A DNA stretch of 64,000 nt from Treponema parvum (GTDB lineage Bacteria > Spirochaetota > Spirochaetia > Treponematales > Treponemataceae). The translations under genes and the position numbers were made by a program. The DNA lies in the NCBI RefSeq assembly GCF_017893965.1, contig NZ_CP054142.1, positions 1,426,001 through 1,490,000 of the forward strand, given 5' to 3'. The notes beneath the pieces were generated by a model that was not told the DNA's origin, ran no database searches, and was given only the letters and a program-made list of their open reading frames with translations. This document shows positions 51,883 through 59,435 of the stretch, piece after piece; positions within the stretch are counted from its first letter, which is position 1; the number at the start of each line of letters is the position of its first letter.

Positions 51883-52782
51883 TTATAAATCTCCGACCGA
51901 AATATTCGTACTGTCTTCAAGTTCCTTTGTCATATTGTCGTAAAGCGTACGCGAATTTTCAAGCAGCGGCCCGGGTTTGTTTTTTGACGATTTTCCCAGT
52001 CCGAAAATTCTCGCTATGGCAATCTTGTATTCGTTGAGTTTTTTTAAGCGTAATTCGTGATCTTCTTTTTGACCGTATTTGTATTCAAGCTGGCCGCACA
52101 GATAAATAACGCCGTCCCAGCCGTAATTTTTGTCTATGTCCGGACCGAAATTCGAAATCGAAGAACTCTGTTCAACCCGCGCAGACTCGTTTATAACGGC
52201 CTGCTGGTAAAAGAAGACCGCCTTTCTCACGAACACTTCAGCCATAACTTCAAAATTATGCCCCGGAACGGCAAGCTCGAGATCCCTGCAAAGCCACGAA
52301 AGCCTAAGAGAAATTATCGCCTGTTTTATCGTAGGAACATAGGCCACATTCATCTTTTCATAAGTGAGAAGAGCAAGATAATACATGGCGGCGCCGTCGT
52401 ACAAACTGCGTTCGTGTTCCAAATTAAAATACGGGAACACCTTATTTACCTGTTCCACGCGTGTTTCTTCGTCGTCGTAAATGCGGTTTATAGTCTCTTT
52501 GTCAGTGAGCTTTGTAAAATCGTCCCAAAACATCGCAGTGTGGCAGTGCGGGCACGCACCCACGGCGTAAATAAGCGGATACACTTTGCCGAATCGAGCG
52601 GACGGTTCAAAAATACGGTGCAGCTCATCGGTAAGTGCTCCTGCGATCATTCTGCCGTTGCCGGTAAACATTTCTTCATGAGCAAATTCTCTAGTACAGA
52701 CGGGACACAGGCATTTTTGTTTTGTCCAATAAGATATGACGGCTTTTTTTTGAACCTTAGGCTTGCTTTTGGACCGAATCAT
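51883..52782 (-). CDS. DUF2225 zinc-binding protein
   Basis: A ~299-residue protein of the DUF2225 family, widespread in spirochaetes and Firmicutes, function unknown. It has two zinc-type Cys pairs (CLCPVCTREF and GACPHCHTAMFW) in the N-terminal half and a helical C-terminal half that looks TPR-like (LYDGAAMYYLALLTYEKM, YQQAVINESARVEQS). No signal peptide. The ATG at 52782 follows GGAGG closely; ATGs at 52785 and 52800 are alternatives. It overlaps the acpS 3' end by 26 bases. Confidence 0.85.
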   Translation of the reverse strand: MIRSKSKPKVQKKAVISYWTKQKCLCPVCTREFAHEEMFTGNGRMIAGALTDELHRIFEPSARFGKVYPLIYAVGACPHCHTAMFWDDFTKLTDKETINRIYDDEETRVEQVNKVFPYFNLEHERSLYDGAAMYYLALLTYEKMNVAYVPTIKQAIISLRLSWLCRDLELAVPGHNFEVMAEVFVRKAVFFYQQAVINESARVEQSSSISNFGPDIDKNYGWDGVIYLCGQLEYKYGQKEDHELRLKKLNEYKIAIARIFGLGKSSKNKPGPLLENSRTLYDNMTKELEDSTNISVGDL

Positions 52783-53269
52783 CATTCCTCCGTTTTTCAA
52801 TCACAACAAATGCGACGGCATAATCCGCTTCGTGACTCAGCGTTACAAAAATCTCGGCGTTTTTGCATCTTTTTTTTAACAAATCCAAGGCCTTGCCCCG
52901 CACACAAAGAAAAGGTTTGCCTTCTTCATTTTTTTTAATAAATACGTCTTTGAGAGCGAACCCCGTTATACCTGTTCCCAAAGCCTTTGAAAAAGCTTCC
53001 TTTGCCGCAAAGCGCACCGCATAATACCGGCATAAATAATTTTCACTGCGCAGATCGCCGTCTTTACTCGCGCAGCCCTCCCCGCTTCTATGTGATTTTT
53101 CACCGCCGGAAGAATTCCCGTCTGAAGAAAAATTTTTTACACCGTGAAATTCTTTATCCCCGCTATGCATTTCTTCATCGCAAAAAAACCTTGAAATCAA
53201 GTGAGGATCTTTTAGCCAGTTTTTCATGCGGTCGATTTTAACTATGTCAACGCCTATCCCGTAAATCAT
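52757..53269 (-). CDS. acpS: AcpS, holo-acyl-carrier-protein synthase with internal insertion
   Basis: Transfers phosphopantetheine from CoA to acyl carrier protein. Motifs: IYGIGVDIVKIDRM (Mg2+-binding Asp8), YAVRFAAKEAFSKALGTGI (Glu91 and the catalytic region) and VTLSHEADYAVAFVVI. At 170 residues it is ~45 longer than usual; the extra Gly/Ser/Lys/His-rich stretch lies at about residues 36-78, between FCDEE and RYYAVRF, in a surface loop of the fold. Catalytic residues are intact. It lies 21 bases after the YbbR gene. Confidence 0.92.
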   Translation of the reverse strand: MIYGIGVDIVKIDRMKNWLKDPHLISRFFCDEEMHSGDKEFHGVKNFSSDGNSSGGEKSHRSGEGCASKDGDLRSENYLCRYYAVRFAAKEAFSKALGTGITGFALKDVFIKKNEEGKPFLCVRGKALDLLKKRCKNAEIFVTLSHEADYAVAFVVIEKRRNDDSVQKQA

Positions 53270-53290
53270 AACACAATTTTCAAATTTTTG

Positions 53291-54256
53291 TTAATTTTCT
53301 GAATCGGCACGCGATGAAGCATTTACCACCGTTATCTTAACGCTCTCGGCGGAATTTTGCAAAAGCGTAACGTTTTCAGGAAGAATATAATTCAGACTGA
53401 TTTCATATTCTCCAGGAGATTTTATGCTGCTGCAATCGGCTTGAACTACGAACGAATTTTCCGTAAGCTTTTCCACATGCAAAAGATCTCCCGACACGCT
53501 AAAAGAAACAGGATCGCCTCCGGAAGCGATTTTTAAATCCGGATTCAAATACACAAAAGAGACGGCTTTATCCTTGTATTCGGCCGTCGTCATTATAGGC
53601 TGTATCGTAACTGACACGACAACCTTTGCGTTATTTTCAACGGAAATAAGAGAATTAACTGTCGCTATGGAAACTTGTGAAGAAAAACTTTCCGTGCGGT
53701 CGGCCAAAGGAATTTTATCCGTAAAAAGTTTTGTCGTCTGCTCTACGGCGGAACGGGAACCGGTAACGCGCAGCGAACTCGGATTTACAGAATATGAAAC
53801 TATCTCATAACCGTGAGGAATTTCTTCGGCAAAGGAAATTTGAACATCTTTATATTCCAGTATCTTATCTTCAATGCGCATGTGAATGACGTCCGGTACA
53901 ACGCGGACTTCAAGCGGATCGATCAAAAGAATTTCCTTTGAAAGATTAAGAACTACGGGAATATCGTAATCGCCGGATTTGGTATATTGTTCCAGATTTA
54001 CGACGGCTGAAATATCTTTAGCGGTAACGGACGCAATATCTTCGGCATTCGCACGAACGACTACGCGTACATGTTTTTGATACGAGCTTACGGGCATCAT
54101 TTGCCCGTCGGAAACCACGTCAAGTTCTATTGGAAATGCTTTGCTGTCTAGGCGTGAAACATTAAAAAAGAAATACAGCAGCAGAGCGATCACAACACAA
54201 AAAACTTTTACAGGCCAGTTTTCAAAGAGCTTATCGATTATCGGTTGTATTTTCAT
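53291..54256 (-). CDS. YbbR-domain protein (CdaR-like)
   Basis: A 321-residue protein with one membrane helix near residues 16-34 and about three YbbR repeats (landmarks: MPVSSYQKHVRVVVRANAED, GYEIVSYSVNPSSLRVTGSR, FVVQADCSSIKSPGEYEISL). CdaR/YbbR proteins sit beside the membrane cyclase CdaA and tune its activity from outside the membrane. The ATG overlaps the cdaA stop by 26 bases, the usual coupling. Confidence 0.9.
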   Translation of the reverse strand: MKIQPIIDKLFENWPVKVFCVVIALLLYFFFNVSRLDSKAFPIELDVVSDGQMMPVSSYQKHVRVVVRANAEDIASVTAKDISAVVNLEQYTKSGDYDIPVVLNLSKEILLIDPLEVRVVPDVIHMRIEDKILEYKDVQISFAEEIPHGYEIVSYSVNPSSLRVTGSRSAVEQTTKLFTDKIPLADRTESFSSQVSIATVNSLISVENNAKVVVSVTIQPIMTTAEYKDKAVSFVYLNPDLKIASGGDPVSFSVSGDLLHVEKLTENSFVVQADCSSIKSPGEYEISLNYILPENVTLLQNSAESVKITVVNASSRADSEN

Positions 54257-55067
54257 CTATCGTATCCTCTATCGTATAATCTTCGGTTTTAAGTTCGAGA
54301 AGCGTCTCAAGTCTCTGCATAAGTTCGTCCGAATTAAGATCGTAATGAAGACGGGATTCATACGCCAAACTTATCGCGCCGGATTCTTCTGAAACAACCA
54401 GAACTACGGCGTCCGTGGCCTCTGAAATGCCTAACGCCGCGCGGTGCCGCGTTCCGAACGTTTTTTTAATGTCATATTGTTCGCTCAAAGGCAAAAAACA
54501 TCCTGCGGCTATAACCTTGCCTCCCTGAATCACACACGCTCCGTCGTGCATTGTGGTGTTGAACGCAAATATCGTAAGAAGCAGACTTGACGAAAGGTCG
54601 GCGTTAAGTTTCGTTCCTGTTTCAATGATATCGTCAAGTTTTGTGCGCCTGGTAAACACGACGAGCATACCGCGCTTCAGTTTTGAAAGCTGATCGGCGG
54701 CTATGAGAACGGCATCCACATACGAATGTTTTGTGCGGTTACGGAATGCAAACCAGTTTACCTGCCCTATTTTAAGAAAGATTTTACGAAGCTCGGGCTG
54801 AAAGACAATGGCAAAACAGATCAGAATTCCTTGAGCAAGTATATTTAAAATCCATTGCAGCGTGGAGAGCTTAAAAAGCAAGGCCGCCGCATAAGCGAAG
54901 GCAATAATAACGGCGGAACGGATGATCTGAACGCTGTTAGTCTTACGCATAACGGCATAAGCCTTATACAAAAGGAAAGCGATGATCCCTATATCAAAAA
55001 ACGGGCGAATAAAATCATACAACTTGGAAAGATCGTCAAATATATTCACTTTTTTTTCCCTATTCAA
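54231..55067 (-). CDS. cdaA: CdaA, membrane diadenylate cyclase
   Basis: Makes c-di-AMP from two ATP. Three N-terminal membrane helices (about 25-42, 48-66, 70-92) precede a DAC domain with the catalytic motifs DGA (residues 175-177, TTMHDGACVIQ) and RHR (207-209, GTRHRAALG). Length 278 is typical. Starts: TTG 55067 overlaps the folP stop; GTG 55049 is an alternative. The neighbours YbbR (downstream) and folP (upstream) match the arrangement in other spirochaetes. c-di-AMP would control potassium and cell-wall balance. Confidence 0.95.
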   Translation of the reverse strand: MNREKKVNIFDDLSKLYDFIRPFFDIGIIAFLLYKAYAVMRKTNSVQIIRSAVIIAFAYAAALLFKLSTLQWILNILAQGILICFAIVFQPELRKIFLKIGQVNWFAFRNRTKHSYVDAVLIAADQLSKLKRGMLVVFTRRTKLDDIIETGTKLNADLSSSLLLTIFAFNTTMHDGACVIQGGKVIAAGCFLPLSEQYDIKKTFGTRHRAALGISEATDAVVLVVSEESGAISLAYESRLHYDLNSDELMQRLETLLELKTEDYTIEDTIDENTTDNR

Positions 55068-55890
55068 GAGTTTTCAGTATTTTCATTGAGTCGACCGCAG
55101 CGGCGACGTCGTGCACACGAATCATAAAAGCGCCTGCAAGCACGGCGATAACGTCGGCGGCAATCGTTCCGAAAAGGCGATCTTCTACGGATCTTCCCGT
55201 AATTTGACCTATACAGGTCTTTCGCGAAAGCGCCATAAGGACGGGATATCTGCCGTCGCAAAGTTTTCCGCAATTTTTTATGAGCGCAATGTTAGCTTCA
55301 AGATCCTTTCCGAAACCTATGCCGGGATCTATTATGATTTTTTTTGAAGATATTCCCGCCTGCATCGCATATTCGGCGCGCGAAGTCAAGTATGCGCTAA
55401 CTTCGGCGGTAACGTCGTCATAGTGTATCGACCCTTTTTGCATTATAGCAGGATCGCCTTTTTTTTGCATCAGTATCAAAGGAATTTTAACGGAAGCGAC
55501 AAAACCCGCCAGTTCTTCATCGTCTTCCAATGCGGAAACGTCGTTCAACATGTCCGCTCCGGCGGAAAACGCCGCCTTCATCACTTCGGACTTTCTCGTA
55601 TCCACAGAAATAGGAATATCGGAAAAGCGCCTTATGTGTTCGATCAGCGGGACTATGCGTTTTATCTCTTCATCCGCGTCAACATATTCCGATCCCGGCC
55701 GCGTCGATTCTCCGCCTATGTCAAGTATGTCCGCGCCCTCGTCAATCAAGCTAAGAGCCCTGTCTATTCCTCCGCGGCTTCCTTCCCAAAAAGAATCGCT
55801 CGTAGCGTTTACAATTCCCATTACAAACGCGGCGTTTTCGGTACTTACGCTGCGGTCCGAGAGACAAAGTTTTTTTACATCATCCGTCAT
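55060..55890 (-). CDS. folP: Dihydropteroate synthase
   Basis: Joins p-aminobenzoate to dihydropterin pyrophosphate in folate synthesis. TIM-barrel landmarks: VMGIVNATSDSF near residue 23, GGESTRPGSEY, SVDTRKSEVMKAAFSAGADMLNDV, IDPGIGFGKDLEANIAL and IRVHDVAAAVDSMKI. The first motif differs from the usual NVTPDSFSDGG: here NATSDSFWEGS, with Ser for Pro and Trp for Ser in the loop near the pABA and sulfonamide site. Length 276 is normal. Start overlaps the dxs stop by four bases. Confidence 0.93.
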   Translation of the reverse strand: MTDDVKKLCLSDRSVSTENAAFVMGIVNATSDSFWEGSRGGIDRALSLIDEGADILDIGGESTRPGSEYVDADEEIKRIVPLIEHIRRFSDIPISVDTRKSEVMKAAFSAGADMLNDVSALEDDEELAGFVASVKIPLILMQKKGDPAIMQKGSIHYDDVTAEVSAYLTSRAEYAMQAGISSKKIIIDPGIGFGKDLEANIALIKNCGKLCDGRYPVLMALSRKTCIGQITGRSVEDRLFGTIAADVIAVLAGAFMIRVHDVAAAVDSMKILKTLE

Positions 55891-57800
55891 TTTTTACCTT
55901 CCAAAAGACAGTCAAGTGCCGCCGCCGCTATATCTTCGGGCGACATACCCGAATCGCTGCAAATTTCAGAACGCGTTCCCTGCGACAAAAAGCAATCAGG
56001 AAAGGCCTTTATCTTGACCGTCTTCATTCCCTGTTTTAAAAGGAAATTTTCAACGTATTCGCCGACGCCGCCTGTTTTTACCCCGTCTTCCGCAATAACC
56101 GCGGCTCCATAGTTTTTACAAACTCTCCAAATGTCGTAGGTGTCGATCGGCTTTATAAAGCGAAGCACATATATGTCAGTTACGACGTCTTTCATCAAAA
56201 GCAAACGGGCGGCCGAAAGAGTTTCGGAATAAAATCCTCCGGTACATATTAAAAGGACTTTTTTTTCAACCTTCGCGTTTTCAGCCGGCGCAAGAGTCGG
56301 AGCGAAACTTGTGCACGGAATAAAAATTCCCTTGCCTTCTTCTATCGGGTTGGAAAATTCATCCGTGTCGGACGGACAAGAAAGTTTAGGGTAACGGATG
56401 ACTACAGGAGTTTTAGCCTTGTCGACGGCCCATGTAAGGCACAGTTCAAGGTCGAAAGCTCCGGCGGGCGTCATAATCGAAATATTCGGGATCGGGCGTA
56501 ACAAGGCCAAATCAAAAAGCCCCTGATGCGTTTCACCGTCGTCCGGAACGACGCCCGCCCTGTCAAACACAAATATCATATGCAGTTTTTGCAATGCCGC
56601 GTCATGAATAATCTGATCGACGGAACGCTGTATGAATGTAGAGTAAATGCATATGACGGGTATCATTCCGCCCGCTGCAAGCCCCGCGCCGAACGTCACC
56701 GCATGCTGTTCGGCAATTCCCACATCAAAAAAACGGTTTTTAAAATTGCGCGCAAAGGTTTCAAGCCCTGTTCCCTTTGTCATAGCCGCGGTAACGGCGG
56801 CGATATTCGGATGCGTTTCGGCAAGGTTTACTATCGCGGTGCCGAAAGCTTCGGTAAAACTTGTAGTGTCGATTTTTTCAACTTTTCCCTCGTCAAGGCA
56901 CAACGGACCTATCCCATGAAAACGCGCAGGATCGTTTTCTGCAGGACTGAAGCCCTTACCCTTTTTTGTCACTACGTGAATTACGACCGGACGCGGAAGT
57001 TTTTTAACATGGTCGAAAACTTTTTCAAGTTCGTTTATGTCATGCCCGTTTAAAGGGCCGACGTATTCAAAACCTAGGTCTACAAAAAGGTTGTTCATTA
57101 AAAACATACCTTTTATTCCGCGTTTAAGGCGGAAGATCATTCTGCTCAAGTATTTGTTAAAATAAGGAATTTTATCTACAATGTGATCGACCGTATGCCT
57201 GAAATTTTGATAAGACGAAGTTACTGTAAGACGGCTGAGATAGCGCGACAGGGAACCCGTGTTCGGGTTTATAGACATCTGGTTGTCATTAAGGATGACG
57301 ATAAGATTCTTTGATATGAGTCCGGCGTGAGAAAGCGCTTCAAACGCCATGCCGCCCGTCAAAGCCCCGTCGCCTATGACGGCAACCACCTTTCCGTCGC
57401 GCCCTTCATGCTGCCATGCCGTAAGAAGTCCGAGCGCGCATGAGATGGACGTGGAAGCGTGACCGCTATCAAAAAAATCATGCGGACTTTCTTTTTTCTT
57501 TGTAAAACCCGAAAGACCTCCATGACGGCGCAGCGTATGAAACTGCTCATAGCGGCCGGTGAGTAATTTGTGCGCATAACACTGATGGCTTACATCCCAT
57601 ACGATGGCATCGGACGGACTTTTAAAAGAACGATGAAGGGCTATCGTCAGTTCAACAACACCTAAATTGCTCGCAAGATGGCCTCCGTTATTGCCCACAA
57701 CGTCAATGATCGCTTTGCGTATTTCGGAAGCTAGAATCGGAAGTTCTTTTTTAGAAAGATGTTTAACGTCATCCGGCGAATGTATACTGGAAAGTATCGT
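55887..57800 (-). CDS. dxs: Dxs, 1-deoxy-D-xylulose-5-phosphate synthase, apparent ACG start
   Basis: Thiamine-diphosphate enzyme that starts the MEP isoprenoid pathway. Landmarks: GGHLASNLGVVELTIALH, HDFFDSGHAST, VIGDGALTGGMAFEAL, LNDNQMSINPN, DVGIAEQHAVTFGAGLA and DRAGVVPDDGETHQG. The Dxs N-terminal sequence continues upstream of the first ATG/GTG (GTG at 57698) as ILSSIHSPDDVKHLSKKEL, which fits the family. It opens at ACG (57798-57800), seven bases after AGGAG, an ideal Shine-Dalgarno distance; no ATG, GTG or TTG lies there. Counted from ACG the protein is 637 residues, a normal length. A ~20-residue insertion occurs before the C-terminal domain. Confidence 0.88.
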   Translation of the reverse strand, partial: TILSSIHSPDDVKHLSKKELPILASEIRKAIIDVVGNNGGHLASNLGVVELTIALHRSFKSPSDAIVWDVSHQCYAHKLLTGRYEQFHTLRRHGGLSGFTKKKESPHDFFDSGHASTSISCALGLLTAWQHEGRDGKVVAVIGDGALTGGMAFEALSHAGLISKNLIVILNDNQMSINPNTGSLSRYLSRLTVTSSYQNFRHTVDHIVDKIPYFNKYLSRMIFRLKRGIKGMFLMNNLFVDLGFEYVGPLNGHDINELEKVFDHVKKLPRPVVIHVVTKKGKGFSPAENDPARFHGIGPLCLDEGKVEKIDTTSFTEAFGTAIVNLAETHPNIAAVTAAMTKGTGLETFARNFKNRFFDVGIAEQHAVTFGAGLAAGGMIPVICIYSTFIQRSVDQIIHDAALQKLHMIFVFDRAGVVPDDGETHQGLFDLALLRPIPNISIMTPAGAFDLELCLTWAVDKAKTPVVIRYPKLSCPSDTDEFSNPIEEGKGIFIPCTSFAPTLAPAENAKVEKKVLLICTGGFYSETLSAARLLLMKDVVTDIYVLRFIKPIDTYDIWRVCKNYGAAVIAEDGVKTGGVGEYVENFLLKQGMKTVKIKAFPDCFLSQGTRSEICSDSGMSPEDIAAAALDCLLEGKK

Positions 57801-57873
57801 ACTGTTACTCCTATAAAAACAACGGGATCGGGAACCTCACTCTGAAAAACTTTGCTTCGAAGTTTCCGGCTTT

Positions 57874-57914
57874 TAAAAAAAAGACCGCGTTAGTTTTTCA
57901 ACTTCGCGGTCTTT
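57874..57914 (-). terminator. Rho-independent terminator after the Cox24-like gene
   Basis: Minus strand: AAAGACCGCG (57905-57914) pairs perfectly with CGCGGTCTTT (57880-57889), followed by more T residues (to 57875). It lies 20 bases after the small gene and about 80 before the dxs start, so it separates the two transcripts. Confidence 0.85.
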
Positions 57915-57933
57915 CGTAAAACGGCAGTTTACA

Positions 57934-58023
57934 CTACTTGTTCTTATGCCGATTTTTTCTAAGCATCTTCTTTCGCTTATGTGTCGCCATCTTTTGGCGC
58001 TTCCTCTTCTTCCCACAGGGCAC
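57934..58023 (-). CDS. AURKAIP1/COX24-domain small basic protein
   Basis: A 29-residue protein that is almost all Lys, Arg and His: VPCGKKRKRQKMATHKRKKM, then LRKNRHKNK. This matches the C-terminal Cox24/AURKAIP1 domain found as a tiny stand-alone protein in spirochaetes and Bacteroidetes, related to mitochondrial mS38 and probably ribosomal. The start is GTG at 58021-58023 with AAGGAG at seven bases. It follows miaA by 60 bases and is followed by a strong terminator. Confidence 0.85.
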   Translation of the reverse strand: MPCGKKRKRQKMATHKRKKMLRKNRHKNK

Positions 58024-58083
58024 AATGGAACTCCTTCGTTCTTTGATAAACTTTATTTATTATGCAAATTTTACGTTCTTACG

Positions 58084-59094
58084 TCAAGTATGCGTTTTCA
58101 TAAAATCTTCCATTTTTTGCAAAACGGAAACGGAAATTTCAGATCCTTCGGTAAGAGGACAAAATACGGCTCCGGGAATGTTTTTCATCATGGTATACTG
58201 TTTTTTTGCATAATGGCGGCTGTTCAGTTTTATCAGTTGTTTGATGCTTTCCAATCTTTTAAGCGTTTCATCCGAAGGATCGGATAAGTTTGGCACGCCT
58301 TCGGGAAATTCGCGGATGAGTTCCCTGTAGCCTATCGCCGCCATTCCGGGATCGTCTTCAGTATAACCTTTGTCTACAAGAGCGTTAAATTCACGGACGA
58401 GCCCCTGTTCAAACATTTCATCAACGCGTTTGTCGATCCGCTCATATAATTCGCGCCGGCTCCGTCCGAGTATTATGATACAAAAGTCAAAGCCGGCTCT
58501 CAATTCATCGGACACGGCAAAGGATGAAAGAGGTTTCCCCGTACACAAAAAAACCTCCAGAGCTCTTTCGATGCGGTAAGCGTCATTTTTATGTATCTTT
58601 GCGGCCGTAATAGGATCGCAGGTTTCAAGTTCCCTATAAAGAGAGGCAAGACCTTCTTTTAGCGCTCTTTCACGGAGCATTTTTTTGACACAGGGATTTC
58701 CTTCGGGAGTTGCAGGAAGCCCGAATAAAAAACTCTTTATATAAAAGCCGCTTCCTCCTGCGACAACGGGAATTTTCGATCGTCTATAAATATCTCGGCA
58801 GCAAAGATCGGCGGCTTTTACGAATTCGGAAGCGGAAAATTGCTCCGAAGGCGGACAAATATCTATCAAGTGATGCAGAAGTTCTTTTTGCAAAGCCTTG
58901 TCGGGTTTTGCAGTGCCTATGTCCATTCCCTTATAAACTTGCATGGAATCGGCGCTTACGACTTCGCATCTTCCTTTAAAAAAATAAGGACTGCCTACGG
59001 CGAATAATGAACGCAGCAAGGCAGTCTTTCCGGCCCCCGTAGGACCGAATATTACAAGAACGGGAATACAGATATTATCAGTACTGCTGGTCAA
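58084..59094 (-). CDS. miaA: MiaA, tRNA dimethylallyltransferase
   Basis: Adds a dimethylallyl group to A37 of tRNAs that read UNN codons. P-loop VLVIFGPTGAGKTALLRSL at residues 13-31, VVSADSMQVYKGMDIGTAKP near 48-66, HHLIDICPP and the C-terminal AIGYRELI. Length 336 is slightly long, with no odd insertion. The ATG overlaps the rpoZ stop by 17 bases. Its lipid substrate comes from the MEP pathway whose first enzyme, dxs, is the next large gene downstream. Confidence 0.94.
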   Translation of the reverse strand: MTSSTDNICIPVLVIFGPTGAGKTALLRSLFAVGSPYFFKGRCEVVSADSMQVYKGMDIGTAKPDKALQKELLHHLIDICPPSEQFSASEFVKAADLCCRDIYRRSKIPVVAGGSGFYIKSFLFGLPATPEGNPCVKKMLRERALKEGLASLYRELETCDPITAAKIHKNDAYRIERALEVFLCTGKPLSSFAVSDELRAGFDFCIIILGRSRRELYERIDKRVDEMFEQGLVREFNALVDKGYTEDDPGMAAIGYRELIREFPEGVPNLSDPSDETLKRLESIKQLIKLNSRHYAKKQYTMMKNIPGAVFCPLTEGSEISVSVLQKMEDFMKTHT

Positions 59095-59275
59095 TTCTAT
59101 AGCTGACCTTTTTTGAAAACAGCTGCTGAGCCGCTAAAGAAACAACCTTACCGTCATTTTCTTCTATCAGAGGATCTTTTATGCGGAGCATCTGATATGC
59201 GCGGCGGTTCGTAGCAACTGTCATTTCATATATATTTCCGCTGAATTTTACAAGTTCTTTTAAAGGAAAAAGCAT
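59078..59275 (-). CDS. RNA polymerase omega-like subunit
   Basis: A 65-residue protein, MLFPLKELVKFSGNIYEMTV followed by ATNRRAYQMLRIKDPLIEENDGKVVSLAAQQLF. The ATxRRAxQ and KVVxLAxxQ patterns fit the omega subunit (RpoZ), which stabilises beta-prime. The spirochaete versions are short and diverged. The ATG at 59275 follows GGAGGTG at five bases, so longer upstream readings are not used. It overlaps miaA. Confidence 0.72.
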   Translation of the reverse strand: MLFPLKELVKFSGNIYEMTVATNRRAYQMLRIKDPLIEENDGKVVSLAAQQLFSKKVSYRIDQQY

Positions 59276-59344
59276 AAAGCACCTCCAGCCTGTATCAATA
59301 TACAAAATCGCAAAGGACATGTCAAACGAGTGGCGAAAATATTC

Positions 59345-59373
59345 TGGACAAAAATATTCGAAAGACATACAAT
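59345..59373 (+). promoter_or_regulatory. Strong sigma-70 promoter of the flavin reductase gene
   Basis: TGGACA (59345-59350), 17-base spacer, TACAAT (59368-59373), five of six in each box. The leader of about 56 bases contains ATGCG-CTTCGA-CGCAT and ends in AGGAGG before the ATG at 59436. Confidence 0.65.
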
Positions 59374-59435
59374 ATTTGTGCATGGAAATGCGCTTCGACG
59401 CATGATTTTGGCAGAGGTATTATTAGGAGGCATAT

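Noticed and set aside
52057-52938. 293-codon plus-strand open frame across DUF2225 and acpS
   Set aside because: Shadow of two conserved minus-strand genes; Arg/His/Phe-rich and without similarity.
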